Shown here piece by piece: positions 50,085-59,128 of a stretch of DNA of 64,000 nt. The position numbers and the translations under genes were made by a program. The first letter of the stretch is position 1. Each line of letters opens with the position of its first letter. The stretch is from Dactylosporangium sp. AC04546 (GTDB lineage: Bacteria > Actinomycetota > Actinomycetes > Mycobacteriales > Micromonosporaceae): positions 1 to 64,000 of the forward strand of contig NZ_JAHYSG010000018.1 in the NCBI RefSeq assembly GCF_022095675.1. Reading direction: 5' to 3'. The notes under the pieces were generated by a model. That model did no database searches and was not told the DNA's origin. It was given only the letters and a program-made list of their open reading frames with translations.

Positions 50085-52403
50085 ATGACGGGACAGCTGA
50101 GCGCAACCGCATATCCGCTGAGCCAGTTCGTCCTCAAGGTTCACGGGCGCTGCGACCTGTCCTGCGACCATTGCTACGTCTACGAGAACGCCGATCAGAG
50201 CTGGCGGGTCAAGCCCGTGGCGATGTCCGTCGACGTCGTTCACGCCGCCGCCGCCCGCATCGGCGCCCATGCGGCTGCCTGGGGACTGCCGGCCGTCCAC
50301 GTGGTGATCCACGGGGGTGAGCCGCTGCTCCTCGGCCTCGAACGGATGCGCGCGGTGCTCGCCGAGCTCAGCTCGACGATCACCGCCGCCGCACCGCTGA
50401 CCCGCCTCTCGCTGGTCATGCAGACCAACGCGGTCCGCCTCGATCCGGCCATGTGCGACGTGCTCAAGGAGTACGGCGTCCGGGTCGGCGTCTCGCTCGA
50501 CGGAGATCGCCTCGCCAACGACCGCCATCGTCGCTTCGCGAACGGCAACAGCAGTTTCGACAAGGTGCGGACCGCGCTCGCACTGCTGCGCACGCCGAAG
50601 TACCGCGAGCTGTACGCCGGCATCCTCTGCACGGTCGACATCCGCAACGATCCCGAGGCCGTGTACCGGGCGATCGCCGCCGAGGAACCACCCGGCATCG
50701 ACTTCCTGCTGCCCCACGCCCACTGGGGCGCGCCGCCGTATCGGCCCGACGGGGATCCCACCCCTTACGCGACCTGGCTCGCCGTCATCCACGGCCGCTG
50801 GCTCGCCGACGGCAAACCGATGCACATCCGCATGTTCGACTCGCTGCACTCCACCGCCGGCGGCGGTCGCAGCGGCTCCGAACAGCTCGGCACCGACCCC
50901 GCCGACCTCGCGGTGATCGACACCAATGGCGACTGGGAGCAGTCGGACGCGGTGAAGACGTCCTTCGACGGCGCACCCGGCACCGGGATGAACGTGCTCA
51001 CCCACTCGGTGGACCAGGTGTCGGCCTACCCCGCGATCGCCATGCGGCAGGAGGGCGCCGGCCGGCTCAGCGAGACGTGCCGGGCCTGCCCGGTCGTGGC
51101 GCAGTGCGGCGGCGGGCTCTACGCCCATCGGTACCGCCCGGGTCACGGTTTTGACAATCCCTCGGTGTACTGCGACGACCTCAGCGCGCTGGTCTCGTTG
51201 GTGAATGCTGTGACCGCACCCGGCGCCGCCGACGCCAAGCCCGACGACCCGGCGCTGCCACCCGGGCTGTTCGACCAGGTCGCCACGGGGCACGGCGACG
51301 AGGCTACGATGGCCTGGCTGGCCCGGGCCGAGCTGACCATCACCCGGTCGCTGCTGTTCAGCGTCGTCGGCCTGCACGGCCGCACCGATGCCTGGGACGT
51401 GCTCAACAGGGTCGAAGCCGACCGGCCCGACGAGGTGCACCGGATCCTGCGCCACCCGTATGTGCGGGTCTGGGCCGTCGACCAGCTCGGCGAGGAGCCG
51501 GCGGGCGACCCGGGCCACCTCGCGGTGCTGGCCGCGGCGGCCGCGGTCCGCGCGGGCCTCGGGGCCGAGATCGAGGTGCCGGTCCAGCGGGGCGTGCTGC
51601 ACCTGCCGACGGTGGGCACGGTGTACTGGCCAGCGCCGGTCGACACGACGGCGCGGCTGGTGAGCGGGCCCGAAGGGTTCACCGTCCGGGGCCCGGACCG
51701 GACGCTGGAGATCCGGCTCGACCGGCCGGCGCAGCCGCACTGGCAACCCGCCCGCTGGGTCGAGCTCGACGGCTGGCGGCTGCGGATCGAGGACGGCGAC
51801 CCGCTGCGCGACTGCCACCAGTGGCCGGTCGCCGGCCGGCTCGGGGACGACGACGATCGCGCATGGCGCGCCGGGCTGGCCGAGGCGTGGCGGATCATCG
51901 CCGACGAGGTGCCCGGCTACGTCCCGGGCCTGCGGCACGGGCTGCACACGGTGGTGCCGCTGGAGGCCGACCCGGCGGGCGCGGTGCGGGCCTCAACGGC
52001 GCGCAACGCGTTCGGCTCGGTCGCCTCCGTGCTCACCGACCCCGCCGAGCTGGCCGTAGTGCTCACCCACGAGTTCCAGCACGGCAAGCTCGGCGCCCTG
52101 CTTGATCTTGTCGACCTCTTCGACACCGAGTCGCCGGTGCGCCTGCGGGTCGGCTGGCGGCCCGACCCGCGGCCGATCGAGGGCGTCCTGCAGGGCGTCT
52201 ACGCCCATGCCGCCGTCGCCGACGTGTGGGGCGTCCGGGCCCGGCGCGCTGACGATCCCGTGGCGCGGGAGACGTTCCAGCGGTACCACGGCTGGACCGT
52301 CGCCGCCCTGGAAGCGCTGCGCGACACCGATGCGCTGACCCCGCTCGGCCGCCGGTTCGTGGACCGGCTCGGCGACACCGTCGCGGAACGGTCGGCCCGG
52401 TGA
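50085..52403 (+). CDS. fxsB: FxsB: radical SAM/SPASM cyclophane maturase fused to an HEXXH domain
   Basis: A 772-residue protein. The radical SAM iron-sulfur motif is C23-x3-C27-x2-C30 (GRCDLSCDHCYVYE), followed by GGEPLLLG and GVSLDGDR. A SPASM-like cysteine cluster near residue 330 (ETCRACPVVAQCGGGL) would bind auxiliary clusters. FxsB enzymes crosslink the aromatic residue of the FxSxx core into a three-residue cyclophane. The C-terminal half (~400-772) is a second domain with LTHEFQHGK, an HEXXH motif at about residues 662-666. This resembles the alpha-ketoglutarate HEXXH-type peptide beta-hydroxylases known as partners of such maturases. The fusion suggests two modifications on one precursor. 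Its stop overlaps the AAC(3) start (GTGA). Confidence 0.9.
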   Translation: MTGQLSATAYPLSQFVLKVHGRCDLSCDHCYVYENADQSWRVKPVAMSVDVVHAAAARIGAHAAAWGLPAVHVVIHGGEPLLLGLERMRAVLAELSSTITAAAPLTRLSLVMQTNAVRLDPAMCDVLKEYGVRVGVSLDGDRLANDRHRRFANGNSSFDKVRTALALLRTPKYRELYAGILCTVDIRNDPEAVYRAIAAEEPPGIDFLLPHAHWGAPPYRPDGDPTPYATWLAVIHGRWLADGKPMHIRMFDSLHSTAGGGRSGSEQLGTDPADLAVIDTNGDWEQSDAVKTSFDGAPGTGMNVLTHSVDQVSAYPAIAMRQEGAGRLSETCRACPVVAQCGGGLYAHRYRPGHGFDNPSVYCDDLSALVSLVNAVTAPGAADAKPDDPALPPGLFDQVATGHGDEATMAWLARAELTITRSLLFSVVGLHGRTDAWDVLNRVEADRPDEVHRILRHPYVRVWAVDQLGEEPAGDPGHLAVLAAAAAVRAGLGAEIEVPVQRGVLHLPTVGTVYWPAPVDTTARLVSGPEGFTVRGPDRTLEIRLDRPAQPHWQPARWVELDGWRLRIEDGDPLRDCHQWPVAGRLGDDDDRAWRAGLAEAWRIIADEVPGYVPGLRHGLHTVVPLEADPAGAVRASTARNAFGSVASVLTDPAELAVVLTHEFQHGKLGALLDLVDLFDTESPVRLRVGWRPDPRPIEGVLQGVYAHAAVADVWGVRARRADDPVARETFQRYHGWTVAALEALRDTDALTPLGRRFVDRLGDTVAERSAR

Positions 52404-53203
52404 CCGCGACGATCGCGCCGGTCACGTACCGCCGGCTGCTCGACGACCTGCGCCGGCTCGGCGTGCCGCACGGCCGCCACCTGCTGGTGCACACGGCGAT
52501 GAGCCGGATGGGTTACGTGGTCGGCGGGCCGGGGACGCTCCTGCACGCGCTGCGCGACGTCGTCGGGCCGGCGTCGGTGGTGGTGCCGACCCAGACCGCG
52601 GACAACTCGACCACGAGCCACTACTACCGCGAAGCCACCGTGGCGATGGACCAGCGCCAGCGGGAGGTGTACGAGGCGACCCTGCCCGGCTTCGACCCGG
52701 TGCACTCCCCGTCGTACCGGATGGGGGCCTTCGCCGAGCACGTGCGCCGGCACCGGGCCGCGGTGCGCAGCCACCACCCGCAGACCTCGTTCACCGCGCT
52801 CGGCCGGCACGCCGACGACCTCATGCGCGTCCACGACCTGACCAGCCACCTGGGCCCCCACTCGCCGTTGAAGGCGCTCTACGACGCCGACGCGATGGTC
52901 CTGCTGGTGGGGGTCGGCGTCGAACGGTGCACCGCGCTGCACCTGGCCGAGTACGGCCTCGAACGGCCGCCCCGCACGAAGACCTACACCTGCTTCCTGC
53001 GGCACGACCACGGCCCGGTCCGCTACGAGTTCGACGCGCCGGACCTCGACGACGGTGACTTCGGCCTGCTGGGCGCCGACCTGTGCCGGGAGCGCTGGGC
53101 GGTCACCGGGACGGTCGGCGGCGCGCCCGCGATCCTGCTGCCGATACGCAGATCCGTCGATTTCGCCACGGCCTGGATGAATCGACAACGGTCCGTAAGC
53201 TGA
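52400..53203 (+). CDS. AAC(3)-family N-acetyltransferase of the FxSxx operon
   Basis: A 267-residue protein starting at GTG 52400. It has the AAC(3) family landmarks: LLVHTAMSRMGYVVGG, HSPSYRMG, RSHHPQTSFTALGRHA, HLGPHSPL, and the C-terminal GADLCRERWAVTGTVGG. Members use acetyl-CoA; aminoglycoside 3-N-acetylation is the classic reaction, but genes of this family recur in FxSxx operons without evidence of drug resistance. Operon position suggests that it acts on the peptide or a related signal, or is a retained accessory enzyme. Reaction and substrate are inferred. Confidence 0.85.
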   Translation: MTATIAPVTYRRLLDDLRRLGVPHGRHLLVHTAMSRMGYVVGGPGTLLHALRDVVGPASVVVPTQTADNSTTSHYYREATVAMDQRQREVYEATLPGFDPVHSPSYRMGAFAEHVRRHRAAVRSHHPQTSFTALGRHADDLMRVHDLTSHLGPHSPLKALYDADAMVLLVGVGVERCTALHLAEYGLERPPRTKTYTCFLRHDHGPVRYEFDAPDLDDGDFGLLGADLCRERWAVTGTVGGAPAILLPIRRSVDFATAWMNRQRSVS

Positions 53204-53205
53204 CG

Positions 53206-53234
53206 CTGACAGATCGACATCGGCACATTACGCT
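53206..53234 (+). promoter_or_regulatory. Candidate internal promoter before fxsC
   Basis: CTGACA (53206-53211) and TACGCT (53229-53234) are separated by exactly 17 nt, starting 2 nt after the AAC(3) stop and ~75 nt before the fxsC ATG. It would let fxsC, fxsT and the membrane gene be expressed apart from fxsA-fxsB. Confidence 0.4.
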
Positions 53235-53308
53235 AGGTGTCCTGCTGTCGGTGTCGAGCGATCGGAGCCTGGCGTGCGTGTGGAGGAGACCGCTGCCGAC
53301 GGTGCACG

Positions 53309-54373
53309 ATGACGGCTCCCGCGCCCCGGCACGACGCCTACTACCTGCTGAGCCATGTGCGGGGCTCGGTGCCCGACCGCTGGGTCGGCCAGTTCAACCA
53401 CGCGCTCGAGCTGGCGATCGGTGAGCGGGCCAGCCCGCCGCGCGGGCTGCAGATCGAGGGCCTGTACTACGAGACCACCGCCGCGGCCCGCCAGCAGCGC
53501 CGGCCGGGCACGCCGCTCGGCGCCCGTGTGCTCGTGCCCCTGTACACCAGGGAGTTCCTGCACGAGGCCCCGCCGGAGTACGACGACTTCTGCAACAACC
53601 GATTAGGCGGCGGCGCCCGGCCCCGCATCCACCCTGTGTTCTGGGACGCGAACCCGGGCGGCCGCGACGTCCCCGGCTTCCGCCAGGCCCGTTCGCTCGG
53701 CGAGGACCTTCCCGAGTACGAGGAGTGCGGCCTGGCCGCGATGTGCCGCCTGAACGGGTTCGTCCGCGAGTACCGAATCATCATCGGCCGGTTGGCCGAC
53801 CGGATCGTCGAGGCCGCCGAGCACCCCGCGCGGCTGCCGGCCTGGGGCGCGGCCGACGCGGCGACCGAGCCGGGCTTCGCCGGCACCGAGACCCTCTTCG
53901 TCGTCTCGGTCCTCGCCGACGGGTGGCGCACCTGGAACCCTTTCGGCGACGACGCCGCCGGGCCGCTGGTGGACAGCATCGCCCGGCTGGCGCGGGCGCT
54001 CGTGCTGCCGCCGGAGGTCGTCGAGTACGACGAGGCGGAGGACTGGATCCAGGAGTCGCCGGGCGTGCTCCTCGTCGACCTGTGGGCGCTCGAGTCCGAG
54101 CAGCTGCGCGGCCGGGTCCAGCGGGCGCTGCGCGAGCCGCCGCGGTGGGCGTCGGTGCTCGCCGTGGCCGTCCACCGCGACGCCGAGCACGACGAGCGGC
54201 GTAAGGCGATCATCGCCACGGCCGAGCAGCTCGTCGGCCACCCTCTGACGCCGGTCAGCGACCAGTACGGGTTCGAGGCGGAGATCCCCGAGGTGGTCCA
54301 GCGGACCCGGCGCAGCTACCTGCGCCGCCAACCGATCAACCCGCGGCACCGGCCTGGCAGAGGAGATGGCTGA
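53309..54373 (+). CDS. fxsC: FxsC: TIR-like protein of the FxSxx system
   Basis: A 354-residue protein; ATG at 53309 gives MTAPAPRHDAYYLLSHVRGS, the family-like start. The nearest Shine-Dalgarno (GGAGGAG, 53282) is 20 nt away, so the start is not certain. The N-terminal ~190 residues form the TIR-like domain (YYLLSHVRG, LVPLYTREFLHE, HPVFWD). The C-terminal ~150 residues form the FxsC-specific domain (WGAADAATEPGFAG, VVSVLADGWRTW, VLLVDLWALE). TIR domains bind or cleave NAD or mediate signalling contacts; a catalytic Glu cannot be assigned here. Its stop overlaps the fxsT start (TGATG). Confidence 0.85.
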   Translation: MTAPAPRHDAYYLLSHVRGSVPDRWVGQFNHALELAIGERASPPRGLQIEGLYYETTAAARQQRRPGTPLGARVLVPLYTREFLHEAPPEYDDFCNNRLGGGARPRIHPVFWDANPGGRDVPGFRQARSLGEDLPEYEECGLAAMCRLNGFVREYRIIIGRLADRIVEAAEHPARLPAWGAADAATEPGFAGTETLFVVSVLADGWRTWNPFGDDAAGPLVDSIARLARALVLPPEVVEYDEAEDWIQESPGVLLVDLWALESEQLRGRVQRALREPPRWASVLAVAVHRDAEHDERRKAIIATAEQLVGHPLTPVSDQYGFEAEIPEVVQRTRRSYLRRQPINPRHRPGRGDG

Positions 54374-57300
54374 TGACCAGGAACCCTGACGGGCAGGTGG
54401 TCACGTTCTACTCCTACAAGGGCGGAACGGGCCGCACCATGGCGCTCGCGAACGTGGCCTGGATCCTGGCCTCGAACGGCAAGCGGGTGCTCGCCGTCGA
54501 CTGGGACCTGGAGTCGCCCGGGCTCTTCCGGTTCTTCAACCCGTTCATCGACCCCGGCGTGCTGACCAGCACGCGCGGCGTCATCGACATGATCCGCGAG
54601 TACGAGTGGGCCACGACCAAGGACGACTCGGCCGAGATCCTGGAGCGCCACGCGAGCGTGCGGCGCCACGCGTTCTCGCTCGACTGGGCGTTCCCCGACG
54701 GTGGCACCCTCGACTACCTCTCGGCCGGCCAGCAGAACTCCGACTACGCCGGGACGCTCGCCGAGGTCAACTGGGACGACTTCTACCAGCACCAGCGCGG
54801 CGGGCAGTACTTCGACGCGCTGCGCGCGGACATGAAGCGCCACTACGACTACACCCTGATCGACAGCCGGACCGGGCACAGCGACGTCGCCGCCATCTGC
54901 ACCAGCCATCTGCCGGACGTCCTGGTCGACTGCTTCACCTTCAGCGAGCAGGGCATCGACGGCGCCGTGCAGATGACCCGCAAGCTGCGCTCGAAGCGGC
55001 CGATCCGGATCCTGCCGGTACCGATGCGCGTCGACCCGGCGGAGAAGCGCAAGGCCGACGCTGGCCGCTCGGAGTCGATGCGCCGCTTCGACGGCCTGCC
55101 GCTGGGCATGTCCGAGTCGGAGCGGCAGGCCTACTGGAACGGTGTCCAGGTCCCGTATCAGGCGTTCTACGCCTACGAGGAGACCCTGGCCACGTTCGCC
55201 GACGCGCCCGGGCTCAGCGGCAGCCTGCTCAACGCCTACGAGACGATCACGCGGTACGTCACCAACGGCACGGTCCGCTCGATGCCGCACCTGGACGGCT
55301 CGATCCGCACGCAGATCACCGCGCGGTTCGAGCGCCGGCCGCTCACCGAGGACAACGTGGTCGTGGTGAGCTACGCCGAGGTCGACCAGGTCTGGGCCGA
55401 GTGGGTCGAGCAGGTGCTGACCGCGGGCGGCCTCCAGGCGGTGCTGCGCCCGGACAGCTCCGGCGCCGAGCCCGCCCACCGGCCGCGGGCGGTCCCGGCC
55501 GACGCGCAGCTGCTCATCCTGGTCTCGAAGTCCAATGTGGAGCGTGAACAGGACGCCGCGCTCAGCGCCCGCAACCCGCTGGCGCTCTACATTGCCGACG
55601 TCGCCCCGCTGCGCCGGATTCCCGCGGCGAACTCCGCGTTCATCACCGGCCTCAACGCGACCGCCGCGGCGACCCGGATCCTCGACCTGACGGGCCGGCC
55701 CATCACCGACCTCGACGCGCTGCTCGCGGGCGCGCCCCGCTACCCCGGCCGGGACCCGGACATCATGAGCCTGCCGGCCCGCAACGCGCGGTTCACCGGC
55801 CGCAGCGAGGCGCTGAGCGAGCTGCGCACGCAGCTGCGCTCGGGCACGGCGGTGGTGCTGTTCGGGGCCCAGTCGGTGGCGCTGCAGGGCATGGGCGGCG
55901 TGGGCAAGACGCAGCTGGCCCTGGAGTACGCCTACCGGTACGGGCCCGCCTACGACGTGGTGTTCTGGCTGAGCGCCGACAGCACCGAGAACCTCGACAC
56001 GTCCCTGCGCGACCTCGGCAACCTGCTGAACCTGGAGCTCTCGGGCCGGGACTCGACGCGTGCGGTACTGCAGGAGCTCAGTCGCGACCGGCGGCGCTGG
56101 CTGCTGATCTACGACAACGCCGAGGAGCCGCGGCTGCTGCAGAACTACCTGCCGCACGGGCCGGGGCACGTCCTCATCACCTCGCGCAGCACGTCGTGGG
56201 GTGAGCAGGCCCAGCCGCTGCTCGTCGACGTGTTCAAGCGCCAGGAGAGCACCGACCACCTGCTGCAGCGGGTCGCGACCATCACGAAGGAGGAGGCGGG
56301 GCGGGTCGCCGAGCAGCTCGCGGACCTGCCGATCGCCATCGCCGCGGCGGCCGCGTGGCTGGACGAGACCGGCACGAGCGTCGAGGGGTACCTGGAGCAG
56401 CTCCAGGCCGGCGGGCCGAGCGCCATCTCCGGGCCGGACGCCGCCATCGCGCGGACCTGGGACCTGTCGCTGAACCGGCTCAAGGAGCAGAACGAGGCCG
56501 CGTACCGGCTGTTCCAGCTGTGCAGCGTGCTCGCGCCCGAGATCGCGCTCGAGCTGATCTACAGCGACAAGATGGCGGAGTTCCTGCGCCCGTACAACGC
56601 GGCCGTCTCGGACCGCACCTACCGCGGCTCGCTGGTCCAGCAGATCAACCGCCTCGCACTGCTGCGGATCGACCAGCGCCGCGAGGGCACGCGGGGCGGC
56701 CAGGTCCTCATCCACCGGCTCGTGCAGACGGTGGTGCGGGACCGGATGAGCGGCGGGGACCTCGCCGAGGCGCGCCGGCAGGTCCATGAGGTGATGGCCG
56801 CGGCCCGGCCGGAGGGCGAGGTCGACGAGCAGAAGGACTGGCCGCGGTACCGCATCCTCTGGCCGCATCTCGACGTGTCCGACGCGGTCCACAGCGACAA
56901 CGCCGCGGTCCGCCAGCTGCTCATCGACCGGGTGCGGTACCAGTGGCTCCAGGGCGAGCTCGACGCGGGCCGGGACCGGGCGGAGCGGACCATCGCCGCC
57001 TGGACCGAGCAGCTGCCCACGACCGGCGACCCGGCGCGGGAACGGTCGCTGCGGGAGCAGCTACTGCACCTCCAGTTCAACCTGGCCAACCTGCTGCGCG
57101 ACCTCGGCGAGTTCGAGCAGGCCGGCGAGGTCGACCGGCGGGTGCTCGCGGAGCAGACGGTCCTGCTGGGCGAGACCCATCCGCACACGCTGATGACGGC
57201 CGGCGGCCTCGCGGCCGACCTGCGCAGCCTCGGCCGGTACGCCGAGGCGCTGGACCTCGACACCAGGACGCACCACGCCTGGCACAGCTTCTACGGCGAG

Positions 57301-58251
57301 GCGACCCCGCGCACGCTGGCGGCGCTGAACAACCTGGCCGTCGACCACCGGCTGCTCGGGCAGTTCCGCAAGGCGTACGACCTGGACGAGCAGGTGCTCA
57401 ACCAGCGCCGCGACGTGCTCGGCGAGACGAACCTCTACACGCTGGCCTCGGCCGCCTGCCTGGCCCGCGACGTGCGCGACGCCGGCGACTACGCCAAGTC
57501 CGTCGGGCAGCTGGAGAAGACGCTGGCCGAGTACGTCGCGACCCGCGGGCCCGACACCCGCGCCACCCTCACCACCCAGTCGAACTACGCCGTGTCGCTG
57601 CGCAGCGCCGGCGCCCTCGACAAGGCCCTGGAGCTGCACGAGGACGCGTACACCAAGCTCAACGAGCTGCTCGGTCCGGACAACCCGGAGACGCTGAGCT
57701 GCCGGCTGAGCCGGGCGCTGAGCCTGCAGGCGAAGCGGCGCAACGACGAAGCGGCGGCCGAACTGCTCCAGCTCAAGGGCATCTACGAGGCCAAGGTCGG
57801 CGCCACCCACCCGTACACGCTGGTGTGCATGAACGACCTCGCCGTGGCCGAGCGCAGCCGGGAGAACTTCGAGGCCGGGCTCGACTGGGTCCGCCGGGCG
57901 GCCGCCGGGCTGGAGGAGCGCCTCGGGCCGGAGCACCCGTACACGCTGTCGGCGCAGATGAACCTGGCGATCTGCCTGGCCGACACCGGTGACACCGAGG
58001 GCGGCCGCGTGCTGCTCGAAGAGATCGCCGACGTCCTGAAGCACGTCTTCGGCCCGGACCACCCGAACGCGATCCGCTGCGAGGTGAACATCGCGCTGAT
58101 GGCCCGGCACCTCGGCGACGAGAACGCCGAGGTGCGGCTGGCCGCGCTGCGGGAGCGGCTCGTCGACCGGGTCGGCGAGCGGCATCCGGCGGTCTCCGCG
58201 CTGCAGCGGCGCCGCTACCTCTACCGGATCATCGACCCGCACCAGTTCTGA
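54373..58251 (+). CDS. fxsT: FxsT: multidomain NTPase/TPR protein of the FxSxx system
   Basis: A 1292-residue protein starting at ATG 54373. Domain order: a MinD/ParA-like NTPase with the variant Walker A SYKGGTGRTMALAN (~13-26) and VDWDLESPG; a TIR-like segment at ~320-420 (NVVVVSYAEVDQVWAEWVEQ, LLILVSKSNVEREQD); an NB-ARC/STAND module with Walker A GMGGVGKTQLAL (~507), Walker B-like WLLIYDNAEEP and LITSRSTSW; then about ten TPRs (~830-1280) rich in LGETHPHTL and LGPDHPNA-type motifs. The STAND-TPR layout suggests that ligand binding to the TPRs triggers NTP-dependent assembly. The presence of a KGGxGR domain, a TIR-like domain and STAND-TPR in one chain is typical of FxsT and marks a signalling or conflict role. 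Confidence 0.9.
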   Translation: MTRNPDGQVVTFYSYKGGTGRTMALANVAWILASNGKRVLAVDWDLESPGLFRFFNPFIDPGVLTSTRGVIDMIREYEWATTKDDSAEILERHASVRRHAFSLDWAFPDGGTLDYLSAGQQNSDYAGTLAEVNWDDFYQHQRGGQYFDALRADMKRHYDYTLIDSRTGHSDVAAICTSHLPDVLVDCFTFSEQGIDGAVQMTRKLRSKRPIRILPVPMRVDPAEKRKADAGRSESMRRFDGLPLGMSESERQAYWNGVQVPYQAFYAYEETLATFADAPGLSGSLLNAYETITRYVTNGTVRSMPHLDGSIRTQITARFERRPLTEDNVVVVSYAEVDQVWAEWVEQVLTAGGLQAVLRPDSSGAEPAHRPRAVPADAQLLILVSKSNVEREQDAALSARNPLALYIADVAPLRRIPAANSAFITGLNATAAATRILDLTGRPITDLDALLAGAPRYPGRDPDIMSLPARNARFTGRSEALSELRTQLRSGTAVVLFGAQSVALQGMGGVGKTQLALEYAYRYGPAYDVVFWLSADSTENLDTSLRDLGNLLNLELSGRDSTRAVLQELSRDRRRWLLIYDNAEEPRLLQNYLPHGPGHVLITSRSTSWGEQAQPLLVDVFKRQESTDHLLQRVATITKEEAGRVAEQLADLPIAIAAAAAWLDETGTSVEGYLEQLQAGGPSAISGPDAAIARTWDLSLNRLKEQNEAAYRLFQLCSVLAPEIALELIYSDKMAEFLRPYNAAVSDRTYRGSLVQQINRLALLRIDQRREGTRGGQVLIHRLVQTVVRDRMSGGDLAEARRQVHEVMAAARPEGEVDEQKDWPRYRILWPHLDVSDAVHSDNAAVRQLLIDRVRYQWLQGELDAGRDRAERTIAAWTEQLPTTGDPARERSLREQLLHLQFNLANLLRDLGEFEQAGEVDRRVLAEQTVLLGETHPHTLMTAGGLAADLRSLGRYAEALDLDTRTHHAWHSFYGEATPRTLAALNNLAVDHRLLGQFRKAYDLDEQVLNQRRDVLGETNLYTLASAACLARDVRDAGDYAKSVGQLEKTLAEYVATRGPDTRATLTTQSNYAVSLRSAGALDKALELHEDAYTKLNELLGPDNPETLSCRLSRALSLQAKRRNDEAAAELLQLKGIYEAKVGATHPYTLVCMNDLAVAERSRENFEAGLDWVRRAAAGLEERLGPEHPYTLSAQMNLAICLADTGDTEGGRVLLEEIADVLKHVFGPDHPNAIRCEVNIALMARHLGDENAEVRLAALRERLVDRVGERHPAVSALQRRRYLYRIIDPHQF

Positions 58252-58264
58252 GGGGTACGGCGAC

Positions 58265-59128
58265 GTGGGGTTGCACAATGTTGCTCAGCTGCCGGCGCGG
58301 GTCACCGTCCGGGCCCTGGTGGTGTCGTCGTGGCGGGACGCGCCCGCGGTACTGCGGAAGCTCTCCCTCTGGATCTGGGGCGTGGCCGTCACCATGGCCG
58401 TCGTCGCGCTGGCCATCGACGTCGCGGGCGGGTGGGAAGGCCTGCCGTTCGCCACGAACCTGATCTCGGAGGCGGTCAGCGCGATGATCGCGCTGCCGAT
58501 CGCGCTGCTCGTGGTCAGCCGGCTCGCCGCGTACCAGGTCGAGGAGGCGACGCGGCAGCGGCTGGAGGCCCGGATCCGCACGCTGCGCGGCCGGCTGGCG
58601 CGCGCGGTCCAGGCGCTGCAGGAGCACCTCAACACGACCGAGCGCGAGGCGACCGCGTCGGCGAACGACTTCATCCGGGCCATCCACGGCGACTCGGGCG
58701 ACGAGCCGGACGGCGCCGGGATCGACCTCGTCCTGGTGAACGAGGCGGCGTGGGCGACGTACGCGGTCATGAGCATCAACGAGCGGGTGCTGTTCCAGCG
58801 GTTCATCCGCCCGGTTCGCGACTGCGCGACCCAGCTGTACAGCGCGCTGGTCGAGCGGATGGGCGACGGCGAGCCCGACGAGGAGATCGGCGAGCTGGAG
58901 CGCATGACGATCGCGTGGGAGTCGGCGGTCGAGAGCCACCACCGGCGCATCGACCAGGGCCAGGGACTGTTCGGGCACCGGCCGGCGCTGGCCTCGTTCG
59001 ACCGCGGCCGGATCAGCGAGCTGCGCAACGCCGCGGTGGGGTACATCAGGAGCTTCGACGACCTCGTGACGCTGTGCGCGCAGCTGGAGCACTACGCCTC
59101 GCCGGGGGCGGCGGTCACGCCGCCGTGA
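58265..59128 (+). CDS. Membrane protein with coiled coil at the end of the FxSxx operon
   Basis: A 287-residue protein starting at GTG 58265, 13 nt after the fxsT stop, with GAGGGG upstream. Two membrane segments are predicted at ~35-85 (LWIWGVAVTMAVVALAID, AVSAMIALPIALLVVSRLA). A helical cytoplasmic region follows, part of it coiled-coil-like (AAYQVEEATRQRLEARIRTL in part, ALQEHLNTTERE). No enzymatic motif is visible. The tight spacing makes it part of the fxsC-fxsT transcript and a candidate membrane anchor or effector. Its last 14 nt overlap a convergent hydrolase gene. Confidence 0.72.
   Translation: MGLHNVAQLPARVTVRALVVSSWRDAPAVLRKLSLWIWGVAVTMAVVALAIDVAGGWEGLPFATNLISEAVSAMIALPIALLVVSRLAAYQVEEATRQRLEARIRTLRGRLARAVQALQEHLNTTEREATASANDFIRAIHGDSGDEPDGAGIDLVLVNEAAWATYAVMSINERVLFQRFIRPVRDCATQLYSALVERMGDGEPDEEIGELERMTIAWESAVESHHRRIDQGQGLFGHRPALASFDRGRISELRNAAVGYIRSFDDLVTLCAQLEHYASPGAAVTPP

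Noticed and set aside
49555..50088. Plus-strand open frame covering the fxsA region in another frame
   Set aside because: No ribosome-binding site, no family pattern, and it overlaps the convincing fxsA frame ending FNSAP.
52400..53203. Calling the AAC(3)-family gene an antibiotic-resistance gene
   Set aside because: Its place inside the FxSxx operon argues for a role in that pathway; family membership alone does not show drug acetylation.
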